Shown: piece after piece, positions 29,394 through 39,048 of the stretch | Layout of the letters: the number at the start of each line of letters is the position of its first letter | Position numbering within the stretch: the first letter of the stretch is position 1 | Assembly (NCBI RefSeq): GCF_003853645.1 | Contig: NZ_QTPO01000006.1 | Coordinates: 145,468 to 209,467, forward strand | Reading direction: 5' to 3' | DNA: 64,000 nucleotides | Source of the DNA: Burkholderia sp. Bp9143 | Lineage (GTDB): Bacteria > Pseudomonadota > Gammaproteobacteria > Burkholderiales > Burkholderiaceae | The notes under the pieces: generated by a model | Database searches by the model: none | The model's input: only the letters and a program-made list of their open reading frames with translations | Told to the model about the DNA's origin: nothing | Program-made: the position numbers and the translations under genes

Positions 29394-32300
29394 TATGTGT
29401 GAATTCCAGTTCCAAAGAGGTCAGCGTGTGCCGCAAAGATGTCTGGCCAGCGCGCGGTATCTTTCGGAAAGCGGACCACGTAAAAACCGGCCCCATCCAG
29501 GCGTTGGTTGATTGCTGCATCCGCCTCGAGCTGCTTCGGCGTCTCGTGGTGCGGGCCGTCGACAAAGATTGCCGCCTTCCACTCCTCGTAAAAAAAGTCC
29601 GCCATTGTATTGCAGCGGGCGATGCTTTCCTGCCCGCGGTCCGGCATGCGATAGCCATGGGTTTGCACGTACTCGAGCCACGCCTGTTCAAGGGAGCTGC
29701 CGGAAATGCGCTGAAGTTCCCCCATCTGGGCGTCCGGTGTCCGGCCGAACGAGCCGACGGAGCCCTGGCAATGGGTCAGGCGGCACAGAATATCGAGTAC
29801 CTTGCCATCGTTGTCCACGTCCTGGCGGTCGATATTCACGTGGTCTGGCTGGTTATAGTAGGAGAGCAGGCACCGGTAGCAACCGGCTTCGCATACTGGC
29901 TTGCCGTCCTTGTCCAGTTCCTGCGTCGGCGGTGCCTGCCAGTTGCCGTCTTCGGGTGGAATGAAATGCATGATGCGCAGCGCTTCCGCCGCGACACGGG
30001 CCAACGCGCCCGGCTCGGTCGCAATCCGGGTAAGAACCCCGGCACCACCTTCTGCCGATTCATAGAGCAGGATGGAGCGGCGCAAGTCCGCCTTGGGGAG
30101 CGGCTCCACCATGAGTTCGCTTTCTTCGAGCTGATAGACGGCCTCGATGCCACGCTTGAGCGCGTACTGCAGCGTCGCCATGGTCTTCAGGTCTAGGTCC
30201 TCCTGCGGCCGGACAATGAGGACATTGCGTCGGTCTTCAACGTAGGGAACGATGCGCTGGGGCGGCGTCTTGTCGGCAGCCGTATCAGGTTCGGGCTCAC
30301 CGGCCTCATCGGCGCCACCCATCCAGTGACCCGTCACCGGGTTAATCTTGAAGCCCTTCAGAGACTTTTCCTTACGGCGTCTCCATCCGAGGTTCATGCG
30401 CCATACGGTCGCAGCGGCGCCGTATTGCAACTCGAGCACGACCCCGGCGGCGTCCTCCATAACCGCATGCCTGACCTGCAGCCTGCCGTCTTGCTCGACA
30501 AACTGGAGCGTTGTCTGCATTTCGTAGCCTTGCCTTACCCGTTCCTCCTCATTGGCCGTGATGCGGTCCGCACGGCGCGTCGAGACGTTCTCAATGCGAT
30601 AGAGGTTCTGGACCACGTCGGCATCAGGCAGCAAGCTGTTGCACGAGAGGCAGCGGTCGGCGTCACGTTGGCCGCGGAAATGTCCATAGCCGCATGCCGG
30701 GCACACACGCGCGACCTCGGTCGTGAGGAGCGCACCAACGGAAACCTGGTCTTCCGCCGCGACCGAGAGCATCGCACGCGTAACCCTGTACTGGCTGCCT
30801 TCGTGATAGATGATGCTGTACGGTCCAAACTCGGACAAAGCGAGAAAGCGCGGACGGGACAGAAAATTCTCGCGCCCAATCTTGCCCTTGCGCGCCGGGA
30901 TGTAAGCCATCAACGGCAGGCGCGGGAAGTTGTAGCCAGGCAGAAATCCCTGGCTCGCCAGGTATCGATATGTGTAAAAGTCGGAGTTCGTTGAGCCCGA
31001 CTCCTGCAACAGGAGCGACTGCTGGCGAAACGCCTCATCGTGACGCTGCTTGGCATCGCGACGCTCACGCTCGGACGCCGACGGCCGGTTCATGACCGCC
31101 TGGTTGATTTCCATCTGCCGCTTGGTGGCGGAAAAAAGCTCGCGCCAGCGGTTAAGCGCCTTGTCGAACGACGCAAACGCGCTACGAAACACCTGGTCTG
31201 CAAAATTCTGGGTTAACCACGGCGCCTTGTCATTGGTGAGTTCCGATGACAGCATCCCGAGTACCCGCAATCCGCGTTGATGCGCGCGTTTTTGCGGCGC
31301 ATCCGCATCCATCACCTGCCGATAGTCGTCGGTGAGCAGCGCCTCCGGGTCGTTCATGTCCAGCAACCCGCGTACACTCCTGTCGAGCTTCTTGCCGGTC
31401 TCTGCCAACCAAATAGCGTGCAGATGGCTCTCAATGAGTTCGCGGTTTGCGAGGTCGAGCGCAGGCGGGTTCACCTGGCCGTGCACCATGCGGACCGGGT
31501 CCCGGAAAAAATACTGGTCGTGCGGTGACTGGGCCGCACAATAGGTGATGACCAGCGCGGGCTGGCCTGCACGCCCCGCCCGGCCGCTGCGCTGGGCATA
31601 GTTGGCTGGTGTGGGCGGCACATTGCGCATGTAGACGGTGTTGAGCGACGAAATGTCGACGCCCAACTCCATCGTCGGCGAGCAAAACAACACTGGCAGC
31701 CACTCGAGCGGCTTGCCTTTCGAGTGAAGCCAGTCGGCGCGGTCTTTCTGCGTGAAGCGAAAACGCGCCTCGCGCTCGAGCCGGTCGTCCTGTTCGACCT
31801 GCGCAGTGTGTTCTCGAGCTTCGAAATCAAACAGACGGTGCACGGGATTGCCGAGCAGTCCGGCGATATTGCGGTAAAGCGACCGGAAGAATGCGTTGTC
31901 GTCCGAGCCGCGGCTGATGTTTCCATCGCCGAGCCGCCATACCAAGCCGGTGGTGTTGAGCTGGTAACCCGTCATTCCAAACTCGGTCTCTTCCGAGATA
32001 ACGAGCCCATAAGGCTTCTTCGCCACCTTCAGCAGCGCGGTAACAATCTGCTGGTAGTCGTCATCCTTGAGTTTGGCGGCGTGCTTATTATCAAACGTGT
32101 TGCCCTGCGCGTCAGTCTCGCGCCACATGCTAGCTTGCTTGATTTCCTTACCCAGTCGTGACCGCGCACTGCCCGAGACAAGGTACTCGACGTTGCGTGG
32201 GTCCTCGTCGCGCGGCTTGCCCGTGGTGATGAACCAGCTGGCCGTCACAGGGGCTTCGTCTTCGGTGAAACCCCACGGCTCGCGCAGATTGGAGAAGCTT

Positions 32301-34711
32301 GCCGTCTTGAGCTTGTCGAGTTCCGTCCGGTCAAGATACCGGGAAGAGAGACACAGCCCTTGACGCATTGCATCGAAGAGCCTCGTGAGGACGCGCTTGC
32401 GCACCGTAGCCGAGGCTGTCTGCAGCACAGGTGGCGCGTCTGCCCATTCGCTTTCATCGGCCGCGAGTTCGTCCAGGTCCTGATACTCGATACGGACGAG
32501 TCCGAGTTGCTCCAGATTCGGATTGTTAAAGCGCCAGCCGCGACGCAGGTCGACGTACATGCGATAGCCTAGGATGACCCGCATGATGTCCTGGACCTGG
32601 CGACGCGCGTTGCCTTTAAGGTCCGGCTCCTGCATGTACTCCGCGCGGACCCCAGGGTCATCACGGTCGAATCCCAGTGCGGTGAAAACGGCGTGCGACA
32701 CGGCCGCCTCGTCGAGTTGTCCGCCAGACTTTTCAATCGCTGACAGGAGTGCAGCCCGCTGCAACAGAACCTGCAGGAAGTCGTTAAAGTGGCCGACCTG
32801 CAAGGCGGCGTCCTGGCGATTGTCGGTGAATCCGAGGACCTTCTTCGCCTCGTCCTTGAGGTGCGCATCTTCTTCATAGAGGTAGCGCAGCGCTGAGAGC
32901 GTAAGCATTGTCGTGGCGGAGCTACGCCCTTCGCCCGACAGGCCAGTCAGCCGCAGCGACTCCTTGCCGGCCGTTTGATGCACCACGCCGCAACTCAGGC
33001 AGAAACCGAAGCTGCCAGGAATGTACCAACCCGATGTACCGTCTGGCGCGAGGTGACCTTCCGTGTCGACCCGAACATGTTGTGGCTGCCGCCGCCTGTA
33101 GGTCGATTTGAGCTTCAGGTCACCGTCTTTTTTCTGTTCCACCCAGGACTCCGGATAACGGTCGAGGGTGTCATCCCAGATTCCCGTGGTATCCGGCATA
33201 AAGTAGCCGCTCTTGATATCCTCGTCGTCGTGCGTACGCTCGTCGATGCTCCGCGGATTGAACACCCGGCCGCCTGAGCCACTTTCGTCCCAGACCGGCA
33301 CGTACTCCTGGCCGCACTCCCGGCAAAAATGCAGGGCGAACAGCCGACGATGACGCTCTCCGGGAACGAACTGGCTGCCATCCAGCGTCAGATAGCGCTT
33401 GCCTGTCGGCTCCAGAGTCCCGAACACTTTGCTGCCGCCCGAGATGAACTGATGCAGCTTGAATGCAAAGAGACTTCGCCCGCCTTCATTGACGGGCTTG
33501 TCGGTGGTCCGGTAGGCCAGCAACAGGAATTCGGTCAGCGCGGCGCGTGCGAGGTCCAGCGGGACATCGGCATCGCCGGCGAGTTGTTCGCTAGCGTCCT
33601 CGAGCGTGCTGGGGCGGGCCCGACGCCACTTCCCCTCATCGCGCGTCAGGCCCAGGTTGAGCTCCACCCAAACGGCGAGCGGATGCGCCGCCAGCGCCAG
33701 AAATGACGGATTGGCCGGAAGCCCTGCCCGAATCGCGTTGCCAAGGTCGCCCCTGATATGTTCGACCAGCATGTCTTCGGGCGTGACGCGCTGCAGCGTC
33801 TCCGTGATGACATTCGCGGCGCCGATGGGAGTTCCAAAGAGGCGACCGGCGACCTCGGCCACCTTCTCGTTCCTTTCCTGCTCGGAGCCCGCGGTGGCCA
33901 TGGTGGCCGAGGTACCGATGCATTGAAGGTCGTCAGCCAGCGCCTCGCGAACGCGGCGGACCAGCAAGGCAACGTCAGCGCCCTGCCGGCCCCGGTACGT
34001 GTGCAGTTCATCGAGCACCAGGAATCGCAGCCCGTGGGCATTGCGGATGACCGCCTTGTCCTTGTCGTCCTGACGCGTCATTAGCAACTCGAGCATCATG
34101 AAGTTCGTCAGCAGGATGTCGGGCGGGTTCGAGGCCAGCTGCTGGCGCTTCTCGTCATCCTCCTGTCCGGTATATCGGCCAAATGTCACCGGGGGATGGT
34201 CGCCATAATCGCCGAGGAACTTATCGAGTTCCTCCCACTGACTATTGGCAAGCGCGTTCATTGGGTAGATGACGATGGCGCGCGTGCGCGGCGTGCTATC
34301 CAAAGCCTTCGCTTTCAGAATGGCATCGGCCATGGGGATGAAATACGAGAGCGACTTGCCCGAGCCGGTCCCGGTCGTCAGAACGTAACTTTCACCGCGC
34401 TGAGCCAAGCCGATGGCTTCTTCCTGATGCCTGAAGAGGGTGAGCGAAGTTCCAGGGCTCGAGGCCGACTTGCCGGCCCGGAATATCCCGGCACACTCGG
34501 CATGCAGTTTGCCCGACGCCGCGAGTGACTCTACGGTCTGCCCGGTCTTGAAGTTAGGGTTGACCTGAACGAGTGGGGCGGGCCAGTAACGCTCCGAGTC
34601 ATAGGCCTTGTCGACAAAGGCCTTGATATCTGGCGACTGGATTCGCGTGAAACTGCGCGTAAAGGTCGCGTAGTCGGCGACGAGTTTTCCCCGAAACTCA
34701 AAGACATCCAT
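29393..34711 (-). CDS. DEAD/DEAH helicase with DUF1998 and a C-terminal nuclease-like domain
   Basis: This encodes 1772 aa. An N-terminal helicase shows Walker A LTTGTGSGKS (111-120), MNALANSQWEEL, box II LDELHTYRGRQGAD (233-246), and C-terminal lobe motifs MELGVDISSLNTVYMRNVPP and YAQRSGRAGRAGQP near 1010-1045. A zinc ribbon CPACGYGH...CLSC lies near 1340-1355. The DUF1998 cysteine block GCYRCLLSYYNQPDH is near 1610. The last 100 residues (LEQAWLEYVQTHGYRMPDRG; ADFFYEEWKAAIFVDGPHHE; YVVRFPKD) resemble DUF559/Vsr-type endonucleases. DISARM splits comparable functions between DrmA and DrmB, while DruE of Druantia and MrfA fuse them. ATG at 34711 is preferred to a GTG seven codons earlier. It is the first gene of the operon. 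Confidence 0.85.
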   Translation of the reverse strand: MDVFEFRGKLVADYATFTRSFTRIQSPDIKAFVDKAYDSERYWPAPLVQVNPNFKTGQTVESLAASGKLHAECAGIFRAGKSASSPGTSLTLFRHQEEAIGLAQRGESYVLTTGTGSGKSLSYFIPMADAILKAKALDSTPRTRAIVIYPMNALANSQWEELDKFLGDYGDHPPVTFGRYTGQEDDEKRQQLASNPPDILLTNFMMLELLMTRQDDKDKAVIRNAHGLRFLVLDELHTYRGRQGADVALLVRRVREALADDLQCIGTSATMATAGSEQERNEKVAEVAGRLFGTPIGAANVITETLQRVTPEDMLVEHIRGDLGNAIRAGLPANPSFLALAAHPLAVWVELNLGLTRDEGKWRRARPSTLEDASEQLAGDADVPLDLARAALTEFLLLAYRTTDKPVNEGGRSLFAFKLHQFISGGSKVFGTLEPTGKRYLTLDGSQFVPGERHRRLFALHFCRECGQEYVPVWDESGSGGRVFNPRSIDERTHDDEDIKSGYFMPDTTGIWDDTLDRYPESWVEQKKDGDLKLKSTYRRRQPQHVRVDTEGHLAPDGTSGWYIPGSFGFCLSCGVVHQTAGKESLRLTGLSGEGRSSATTMLTLSALRYLYEEDAHLKDEAKKVLGFTDNRQDAALQVGHFNDFLQVLLQRAALLSAIEKSGGQLDEAAVSHAVFTALGFDRDDPGVRAEYMQEPDLKGNARRQVQDIMRVILGYRMYVDLRRGWRFNNPNLEQLGLVRIEYQDLDELAADESEWADAPPVLQTASATVRKRVLTRLFDAMRQGLCLSSRYLDRTELDKLKTASFSNLREPWGFTEDEAPVTASWFITTGKPRDEDPRNVEYLVSGSARSRLGKEIKQASMWRETDAQGNTFDNKHAAKLKDDDYQQIVTALLKVAKKPYGLVISEETEFGMTGYQLNTTGLVWRLGDGNISRGSDDNAFFRSLYRNIAGLLGNPVHRLFDFEAREHTAQVEQDDRLEREARFRFTQKDRADWLHSKGKPLEWLPVLFCSPTMELGVDISSLNTVYMRNVPPTPANYAQRSGRAGRAGQPALVITYCAAQSPHDQYFFRDPVRMVHGQVNPPALDLANRELIESHLHAIWLAETGKKLDRSVRGLLDMNDPEALLTDDYRQVMDADAPQKRAHQRGLRVLGMLSSELTNDKAPWLTQNFADQVFRSAFASFDKALNRWRELFSATKRQMEINQAVMNRPSASERERRDAKQRHDEAFRQQSLLLQESGSTNSDFYTYRYLASQGFLPGYNFPRLPLMAYIPARKGKIGRENFLSRPRFLALSEFGPYSIIYHEGSQYRVTRAMLSVAAEDQVSVGALLTTEVARVCPACGYGHFRGQRDADRCLSCNSLLPDADVVQNLYRIENVSTRRADRITANEEERVRQGYEMQTTLQFVEQDGRLQVRHAVMEDAAGVVLELQYGAAATVWRMNLGWRRRKEKSLKGFKINPVTGHWMGGADEAGEPEPDTAADKTPPQRIVPYVEDRRNVLIVRPQEDLDLKTMATLQYALKRGIEAVYQLEESELMVEPLPKADLRRSILLYESAEGGAGVLTRIATEPGALARVAAEALRIMHFIPPEDGNWQAPPTQELDKDGKPVCEAGCYRCLLSYYNQPDHVNIDRQDVDNDGKVLDILCRLTHCQGSVGSFGRTPDAQMGELQRISGSSLEQAWLEYVQTHGYRMPDRGQESIARCNTMADFFYEEWKAAIFVDGPHHETPKQLEADAAINQRLDGAGFYVVRFPKDTARWPDIFAAHADLFGTGIHT

Positions 34712-35030
34712 TAGGCATACCCCCAGATTCACGGGCCGACTTTTAGCGGCTCGGCTGCCGCGGTGGTCTCGCTAACCCGTGTATTTCCCCTAGTGGGTTT
34801 CAATTTTACCGACTAACCCCGCCCTTGTAATCTCTCGGCGCGGCTTTGCTGCAAACCGGAATTTTCCGCAGGCCGCCCGCAAGCCGTGCAGGCCACATAT
34901 CAGTCTAGTCATTAGCGTCAAACTGCGTGTTATTTCAGTTCAGGTTAGTGAGTGCATCCAATTCCTCTGGCGACTTCAAATTTCGGTGCGGACCGGTTCG
35001 CAGTGGCCACCAGTCCGAAGCCGTTATCCA
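34712..35030. other. Promoter region of the defence cassette
   Basis: About 320 bp upstream of the leftward four-gene operon. No gene is supported. The only notable features are an AT-richer patch near 34790-34810 and the decayed transposase that starts at its right edge. Confidence 0.4.
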
Positions 35031-35165
35031 CACCAGTACGGGGTTCGCAAAGCAACGGTGCATGGTCGAGAGCTTTGTGAAGGCGATGAAGCGCGATTAC
35101 GCGGCCTTCATGCAGAAATCGGATGCTGCGACTGCCGCCCAGACATCCCCATGGCGCGCTGAAAT
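35031..35165 (+). pseudogene. Fragment of an IS3-family transposase (orfB)
   Basis: MVESFVKAMKRDYAAFMQKS then DAATAAQ (35062-35145) matches the SNGMxESFVKTxKRDY segment around the third catalytic residue of IS3-family DDE transposases. The preceding SNG codons are out of frame and no inverted repeats or other transposase parts remain. It is a short relic, marking past insertion-sequence activity next to the defence cassette. Confidence 0.6.
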
Positions 35166-35294
35166 ATTGGTCGCGCTGTGGGCCTTGACGCCCCGTAAGC
35201 TCATCAACGGTCGTGTGAGGCGGCGTCCGCAACTACGGGGCCAAGTCCGCAAGCTCTTGTTGTCGTCGCGACCACCGGGTAACGTTTCCTCAAC

Positions 35295-36230
35295 TCATCG
35301 AGTACGACCTCGACTATCCACCCGGGTGTCCTCAAGTTTGCACCGTCCCGAATCGCTGTTTTTTATTTCCAGAGACTTCTTGTCCATCGCCTCAAACATC
35401 TCGACGTCTTCCGGATAAAGGGGAGCGAGTACGTCCCAAATCATCTTGTCGCGAACGTCACGGCGGTCCCCACCGAAATGTGCGCGGCGATGGTCATCAG
35501 CACAAAGCCACCACATTGCGAACGTCATCGGCGCCCCCGCAATTCAACGGGATGACGTGATGCGCCTCCAAATAGAACCCACCGCTTGCAGTCCTGAAGC
35601 CTTCCTTGCCACAGAATTCGCAGCATCCGTTCGCCGCCCGACGTTTCGCTGTCTTCACCACCTCCGAGTCACGCTCAAAAATCGCAGTGCAAGTGGTCTC
35701 CACTTTTTTTGGAGGGGGCGTTAGTGGCCAGCCGCTGCGTTTGGTCGCGGTGTTGTCGCTCCTCAGCAGCAAGGTCGAAGTCGTTCGATTGCGGTTTTCC
35801 CCTGATGACGCGAATCAGACGGTCCGCTCCCTTATGATGGGGATACCATGGCACGGGGTCCAGTTCTCGCTGATGTGCTTCACTGGTCTCTCGAAATCCA
35901 ATTTCTTTCGTATGCCATCGAGAATGGCAACACGAACCGGCGCCTTCCGGTAATAGGCTGTCTGAATAAGCGCAGACACGGCGTCCGCACGGCTCAGTTG
36001 TACCTGCGTAGCTGTGTCAATATTTTCCTGAGCCCAATTCGAAGCTCGGTCGATAAAATAAATCTCGCCATTCTCCTCCTGCGTATCGTCGTGTCAGTTG
36101 TTAACAAGATACGGACCACCGGGATTACTGGAACACCAATCGTACTGTGTCGTCATCGCAATACCAAGGTGCCCCGTGATGTCCTTGACAAGCTGTTTTT
36201 TCGTTGGCTTGAGGTCTTTTAGTGTAATAA
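35295..36230 (-). pseudogene. Degraded HNH endonuclease gene
   Basis: The recognisable core is CCEFCGKEGFRTASGGFYLE then AHHVIPLNCGGADDVRNVVA and, one frame over, ADDHRRAHFGGDRRDVRDK. This is an HNH/McrA-type domain with the CxxC zinc knuckle, the AHH catalytic motif and the C/H pair of the finger. A frameshift near 35510 separates the halves. Upstream codons in line with the gene (ENGEIYFIDRASNWAQENI; YRKAPVRVAILDGIRKKLDF) are broken by stops near 36105 and 35820. The full gene was probably about 310 codons. It was likely a restriction-type nuclease that has been inactivated. Confidence 0.72.
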
Positions 36231-36348
36231 TTTTTTGAGGACACCCCATCTAGTTACCCAGCGTTGAATACATAGCCACCAACTTTTGTTCGACTGTGTT
36301 GTTGGACCGCACCGCCGCAATCTACCCAATTTCCGGACCAGCGTCTGC

Positions 36349-36455
36349 CGATATCGATATTGATGTCGATGCCGATGCCGATGTCGATGTCGATGTCGAT
36401 GTCGATGTCGATGCCGATGTCGATGTCGATGTCGATGTCGATGTCGATGTCGATT
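36349..36455 (+). repeat. Tandem hexanucleotide repeat (GATGTC)n
   Basis: About 107 bp, roughly 17 copies of GATGTC with scattered GATGCC, GATATC and GATATT variants. In one frame it would read (Asp-Val)n on the plus strand and (Ile-Asp)n on the minus strand. Being a multiple of three, length change by slippage would not shift frame. It lies between the HNH pseudogene and a leftward nuclease-like gene. No gene containing it is convincing. Confidence 0.9.
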
Positions 36456-36528
36456 TCCAAATCCTCCGGGAGCATAGCATCGGGCCGCACCCCATCAATT
36501 AGAATGAGAAAAATTTAATCCTATATTC

Positions 36529-37374
36529 TCACGCCCCGACGATATACAAGCCCCTCCAATTATCAGGAAAGTCTTTTTCCTTCCAAATTCTCTCAAATTT
36601 AGGTAAACCCCAAAAATCTTTAGAAACATAAAAGACAGCATAAAATCTCTCGTAATCCGGGTCCCCCGTATACCCTTTTACATCAGCATGTATGTCATCG
36701 ATGATTTTTGTGAGCCTAGACTCCGTCGTCGCATATTTGTACTCAACCGCAGTCCTAATCTCAGGAATCAGGACATCTGGCTTGTACTCCTGAGCCGTTT
36801 TATAAAATGCGCTCCTCCCTCTCTTTGACGAAGGAAATACAGATTCAATAACAACCTTCACCGCTGAATAAACATCGATTTCACTCCCTATTGGCACCTT
36901 CATCTGATTGACTATTCTCGCCGTGTTTCTCAAAATATTATCAAGATAAGCAACCCCAGCGATATGCGCATATGACTCGAGGTCTGCAGATATCCCGAGC
37001 GGCGTTAGAAATCTACGCAGGTTTATCAAGAATACATTTCGACACTCGGGGTCCCAGAAATCAGGACCATTGAAATTCGACACAGCTGTCTTCACGTCGA
37101 ATTTCTGACCAAATTTCTCGAAAAATTGTGCGAGGTAAGCCGATTGCTTCTTGGCGTCGAGATAGCAAATAATGCTCTCGTGCAGTGATGTTAGAGTGTG
37201 CTCGAATGGAACTATGAACTCGTCATCGCCATACACCAAGTGGTCAGGCGGATACGCGTCGGCGTCTTCTCGCTCCCTCCAAGCATCCCAATCAAGCATA
37301 TGACCGATGGCCTTACTCTCCTGCTCATATGCGCGAGCCAGTAGCTCCGCGATGTGTCTTTCGAGGTCGTGCAT
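36529..37374 (-). CDS. Hypothetical protein with a PD-(D/E)xK-like nuclease motif
   Basis: This encodes 281 aa, AT-rich. YKPDVLIPEIRTAVEYKYAT near residues 200-220 fits the PD-x(8-12)-ExK core of the restriction-endonuclease fold. The N-terminus is helical and charged (HDLERHIAELLARAYEQE); the C-terminus (YERFYAVFYVSKDFWGLPKF) looks like the end of an alpha/beta domain. ATG at 37374 is preferred over a TTG five codons upstream because of the GGGAG site. It stands alone. The role is unknown; defence is suggested by location only. Confidence 0.7.
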   Translation of the reverse strand: MHDLERHIAELLARAYEQESKAIGHMLDWDAWREREDADAYPPDHLVYGDDEFIVPFEHTLTSLHESIICYLDAKKQSAYLAQFFEKFGQKFDVKTAVSNFNGPDFWDPECRNVFLINLRRFLTPLGISADLESYAHIAGVAYLDNILRNTARIVNQMKVPIGSEIDVYSAVKVVIESVFPSSKRGRSAFYKTAQEYKPDVLIPEIRTAVEYKYATTESRLTKIIDDIHADVKGYTGDPDYERFYAVFYVSKDFWGLPKFERIWKEKDFPDNWRGLYIVGA

Positions 37375-37746
37375 CCTACTATCTCCCAATCCATTAGAAA
37401 TTTAAATCAAAGTCCGGCATATCTTTCGGCCGCAAATGGGCCAAGGACGCTCAGTTCAACAGGAACGCAGTCGAGCAATCCATTTGGATGGCAAGGTGTA
37501 TACATGCCTTGCACACAGCTTATCGTCGAAATTTTCAAAAACTTGAACGCCCCCAGCCTAGAATAGGTGAGACTCTGTGCTCGACTTGCGCCACCGCAAC
37601 TCCAGTATCATGGGGCAATCGTCGGCCACCGATGTAGTGACGAGAATTCTGAGGACGTACATTTATCGAGCGCACGCGGTAACGGGGAAATGGCCAAACA
37701 TATCCGTGCTCAGGGACTTGACACGGAGAACATGAAGGACTCTAGA

Positions 37747-38484
37747 ATGGACATTGCGCTCTACCTGAAGTCAATATCGGCCGAATGCCAGGCGCTGAAG
37801 GACAGAGTCCGGGACCTCATCGACGACCACCACTGGGCCACCGACGGTGCTTGGAAAGAATCAGTCTTACGAGCCATGATATCTCGGACTATCCCCGCCA
37901 CCTACTCGGTCGCTTCAGGGTTCGTTATCACAGAGGATGGCCCGTCAACGCAAATTGACGTCCTTATCTATGACAACTCCATCCCGGTTCTTTATAAAGG
38001 AGGCGATTTGGTCTTTGTGCCGCCGACCGCGTGCGCAGCAATCATAGAGGTGAAGACCACACTGGACGCAGCGCAGTTCCAGGGTACCGTCGCCAAGGTC
38101 GCAAACATCTGCGAGCTGATTCGAAGATACGAACCAAGGAGACCTCTTTTCAGTGGAATATTTGCCTACGACGGTCATCCAACACCGCGCCGGATACTGG
38201 AGCACATCGACCGAGCAGCCGACGGCCAGGAAGGTCGGATTGTTAACCACGTATCAATCGGCACGTCATCGTTCGTGAAGTACTGGCCATACGACCCGGT
38301 GTCCGGCGACCTAGGTTACAGACACTGGCACCACTACGGACTGCAAGATTTGGCGCCTGGTTATTTCCTGCACAACCTGATGTCGTTCCTCGCGAAAGAA
38401 GACTTAGTACGTGGGAACAACATATGGTTTCCTCCGGAGGGAAAGGAAACGCAGCTGACTCACACCCGGCGTTTTACCGAATAA
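37747..38484 (+). CDS. DUF6602-type protein
   Basis: This encodes 245 aa. TYSVASGFVITEDGPSTQID then VLIYDNSIPVLYKGGDLVFV and AAIIEVKTTLD match the DUF6602 family as I know it. The acidic residue in QIDVLIYD followed by IEVKT is the PD-(D/E)xK pattern, so a nuclease-like fold is plausible. The start at 37747 has AAGGA seven bases upstream; ATGs at 37732 and earlier have poorer spacing. It is rightward and unlinked to the leftward 281-aa gene. Family members occur in defence-rich regions. Confidence 0.75.
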   Translation: MDIALYLKSISAECQALKDRVRDLIDDHHWATDGAWKESVLRAMISRTIPATYSVASGFVITEDGPSTQIDVLIYDNSIPVLYKGGDLVFVPPTACAAIIEVKTTLDAAQFQGTVAKVANICELIRRYEPRRPLFSGIFAYDGHPTPRRILEHIDRAADGQEGRIVNHVSIGTSSFVKYWPYDPVSGDLGYRHWHHYGLQDLAPGYFLHNLMSFLAKEDLVRGNNIWFPPEGKETQLTHTRRFTE

Positions 38485-38843
38485 TGCAGGCCTCGCTGTG
38501 GTAAGCCAATGGCCTCCTAGTTGCGCGCGGCCCAGTGGCGGTGCCCCACCCATCGACGGGAGTCCCTACCCGCCGTATATTTACGGCCTGAGCCAGTGGC
38601 ATCCAACGTGCACATTTCAAGTATCAGATTATCGACGTTGAGCATGCCGACAAGTCGATTTGGGGCACCGTGAGCAACGTGATTCAGGTTGCTGCTCGGA
38701 AGAACGAGGGGGATAGGCTCATTCCTCGCGAGTGGTTCGGTCGCTGACCGAAGTGGTGGAAACGGACGCTAACTGTATCGAAAAACAGGCTGTATGCGTC
38801 AGCATGGAATCCACGCCAGGCCTCGTGCGACAGGGGCTTGGCG
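38485..38843. other. Intergenic DNA with a truncated coding remnant
   Basis: About 360 bp after the DUF6602 gene. At 38594-38746 (+) a 50-codon frame without a start reads FKYQIIDVEHADKSIWGTVS then NVIQVAARKNEGDRLIPREW and stops. It looks like the C-terminus of a lost gene of unknown family. The rest shows nothing recognisable up to the structured repeat at 38844. Confidence 0.45.
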
Positions 38844-38930
38844 GTACTGCACTTTGCGCACAAAGTGCAGTACATTTGGGGCCAGATTCAGGCCAAGTTT
38901 TCTCATTTCCGTTGAGAAAGCGTGAGAAGC
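38844..38930 (+). repeat. Structured repeat, copy A
   Basis: Three successive inverted repeats: a 13-bp stem GTACTGCACTTTG/CAAAGTGCAGTAC (38844-38856 with 38861-38873), then the linker ATTTGGGG, a short GGCC/GGCC stem, a TTTCTCA/TGAGAAA stem (38899-38905 with 38913-38919), and a final GTGAGAAG. Copies C and B share the layout with different stem sequences. It lies 119 bp upstream of vgrG. Confidence 0.75.
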
Positions 38931-39048
38931 CGCGAGTGCCCCTCCCAACCTCTCCGTACGCATGATTGTGTCTGTCATATTGCCTGCATAGGGTCTTCCC
39001 TATATGATTTTGCTCGGCCGTGAGAGAGGCCCGCACAAGGAAAATCAA

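Noticed and set aside
36254..36502. Short frames encoding (Ile-Asp)n or (Asp-Val)n
   Set aside because: They are direct translations of the hexanucleotide tract, with no ribosome site or flanking domain.
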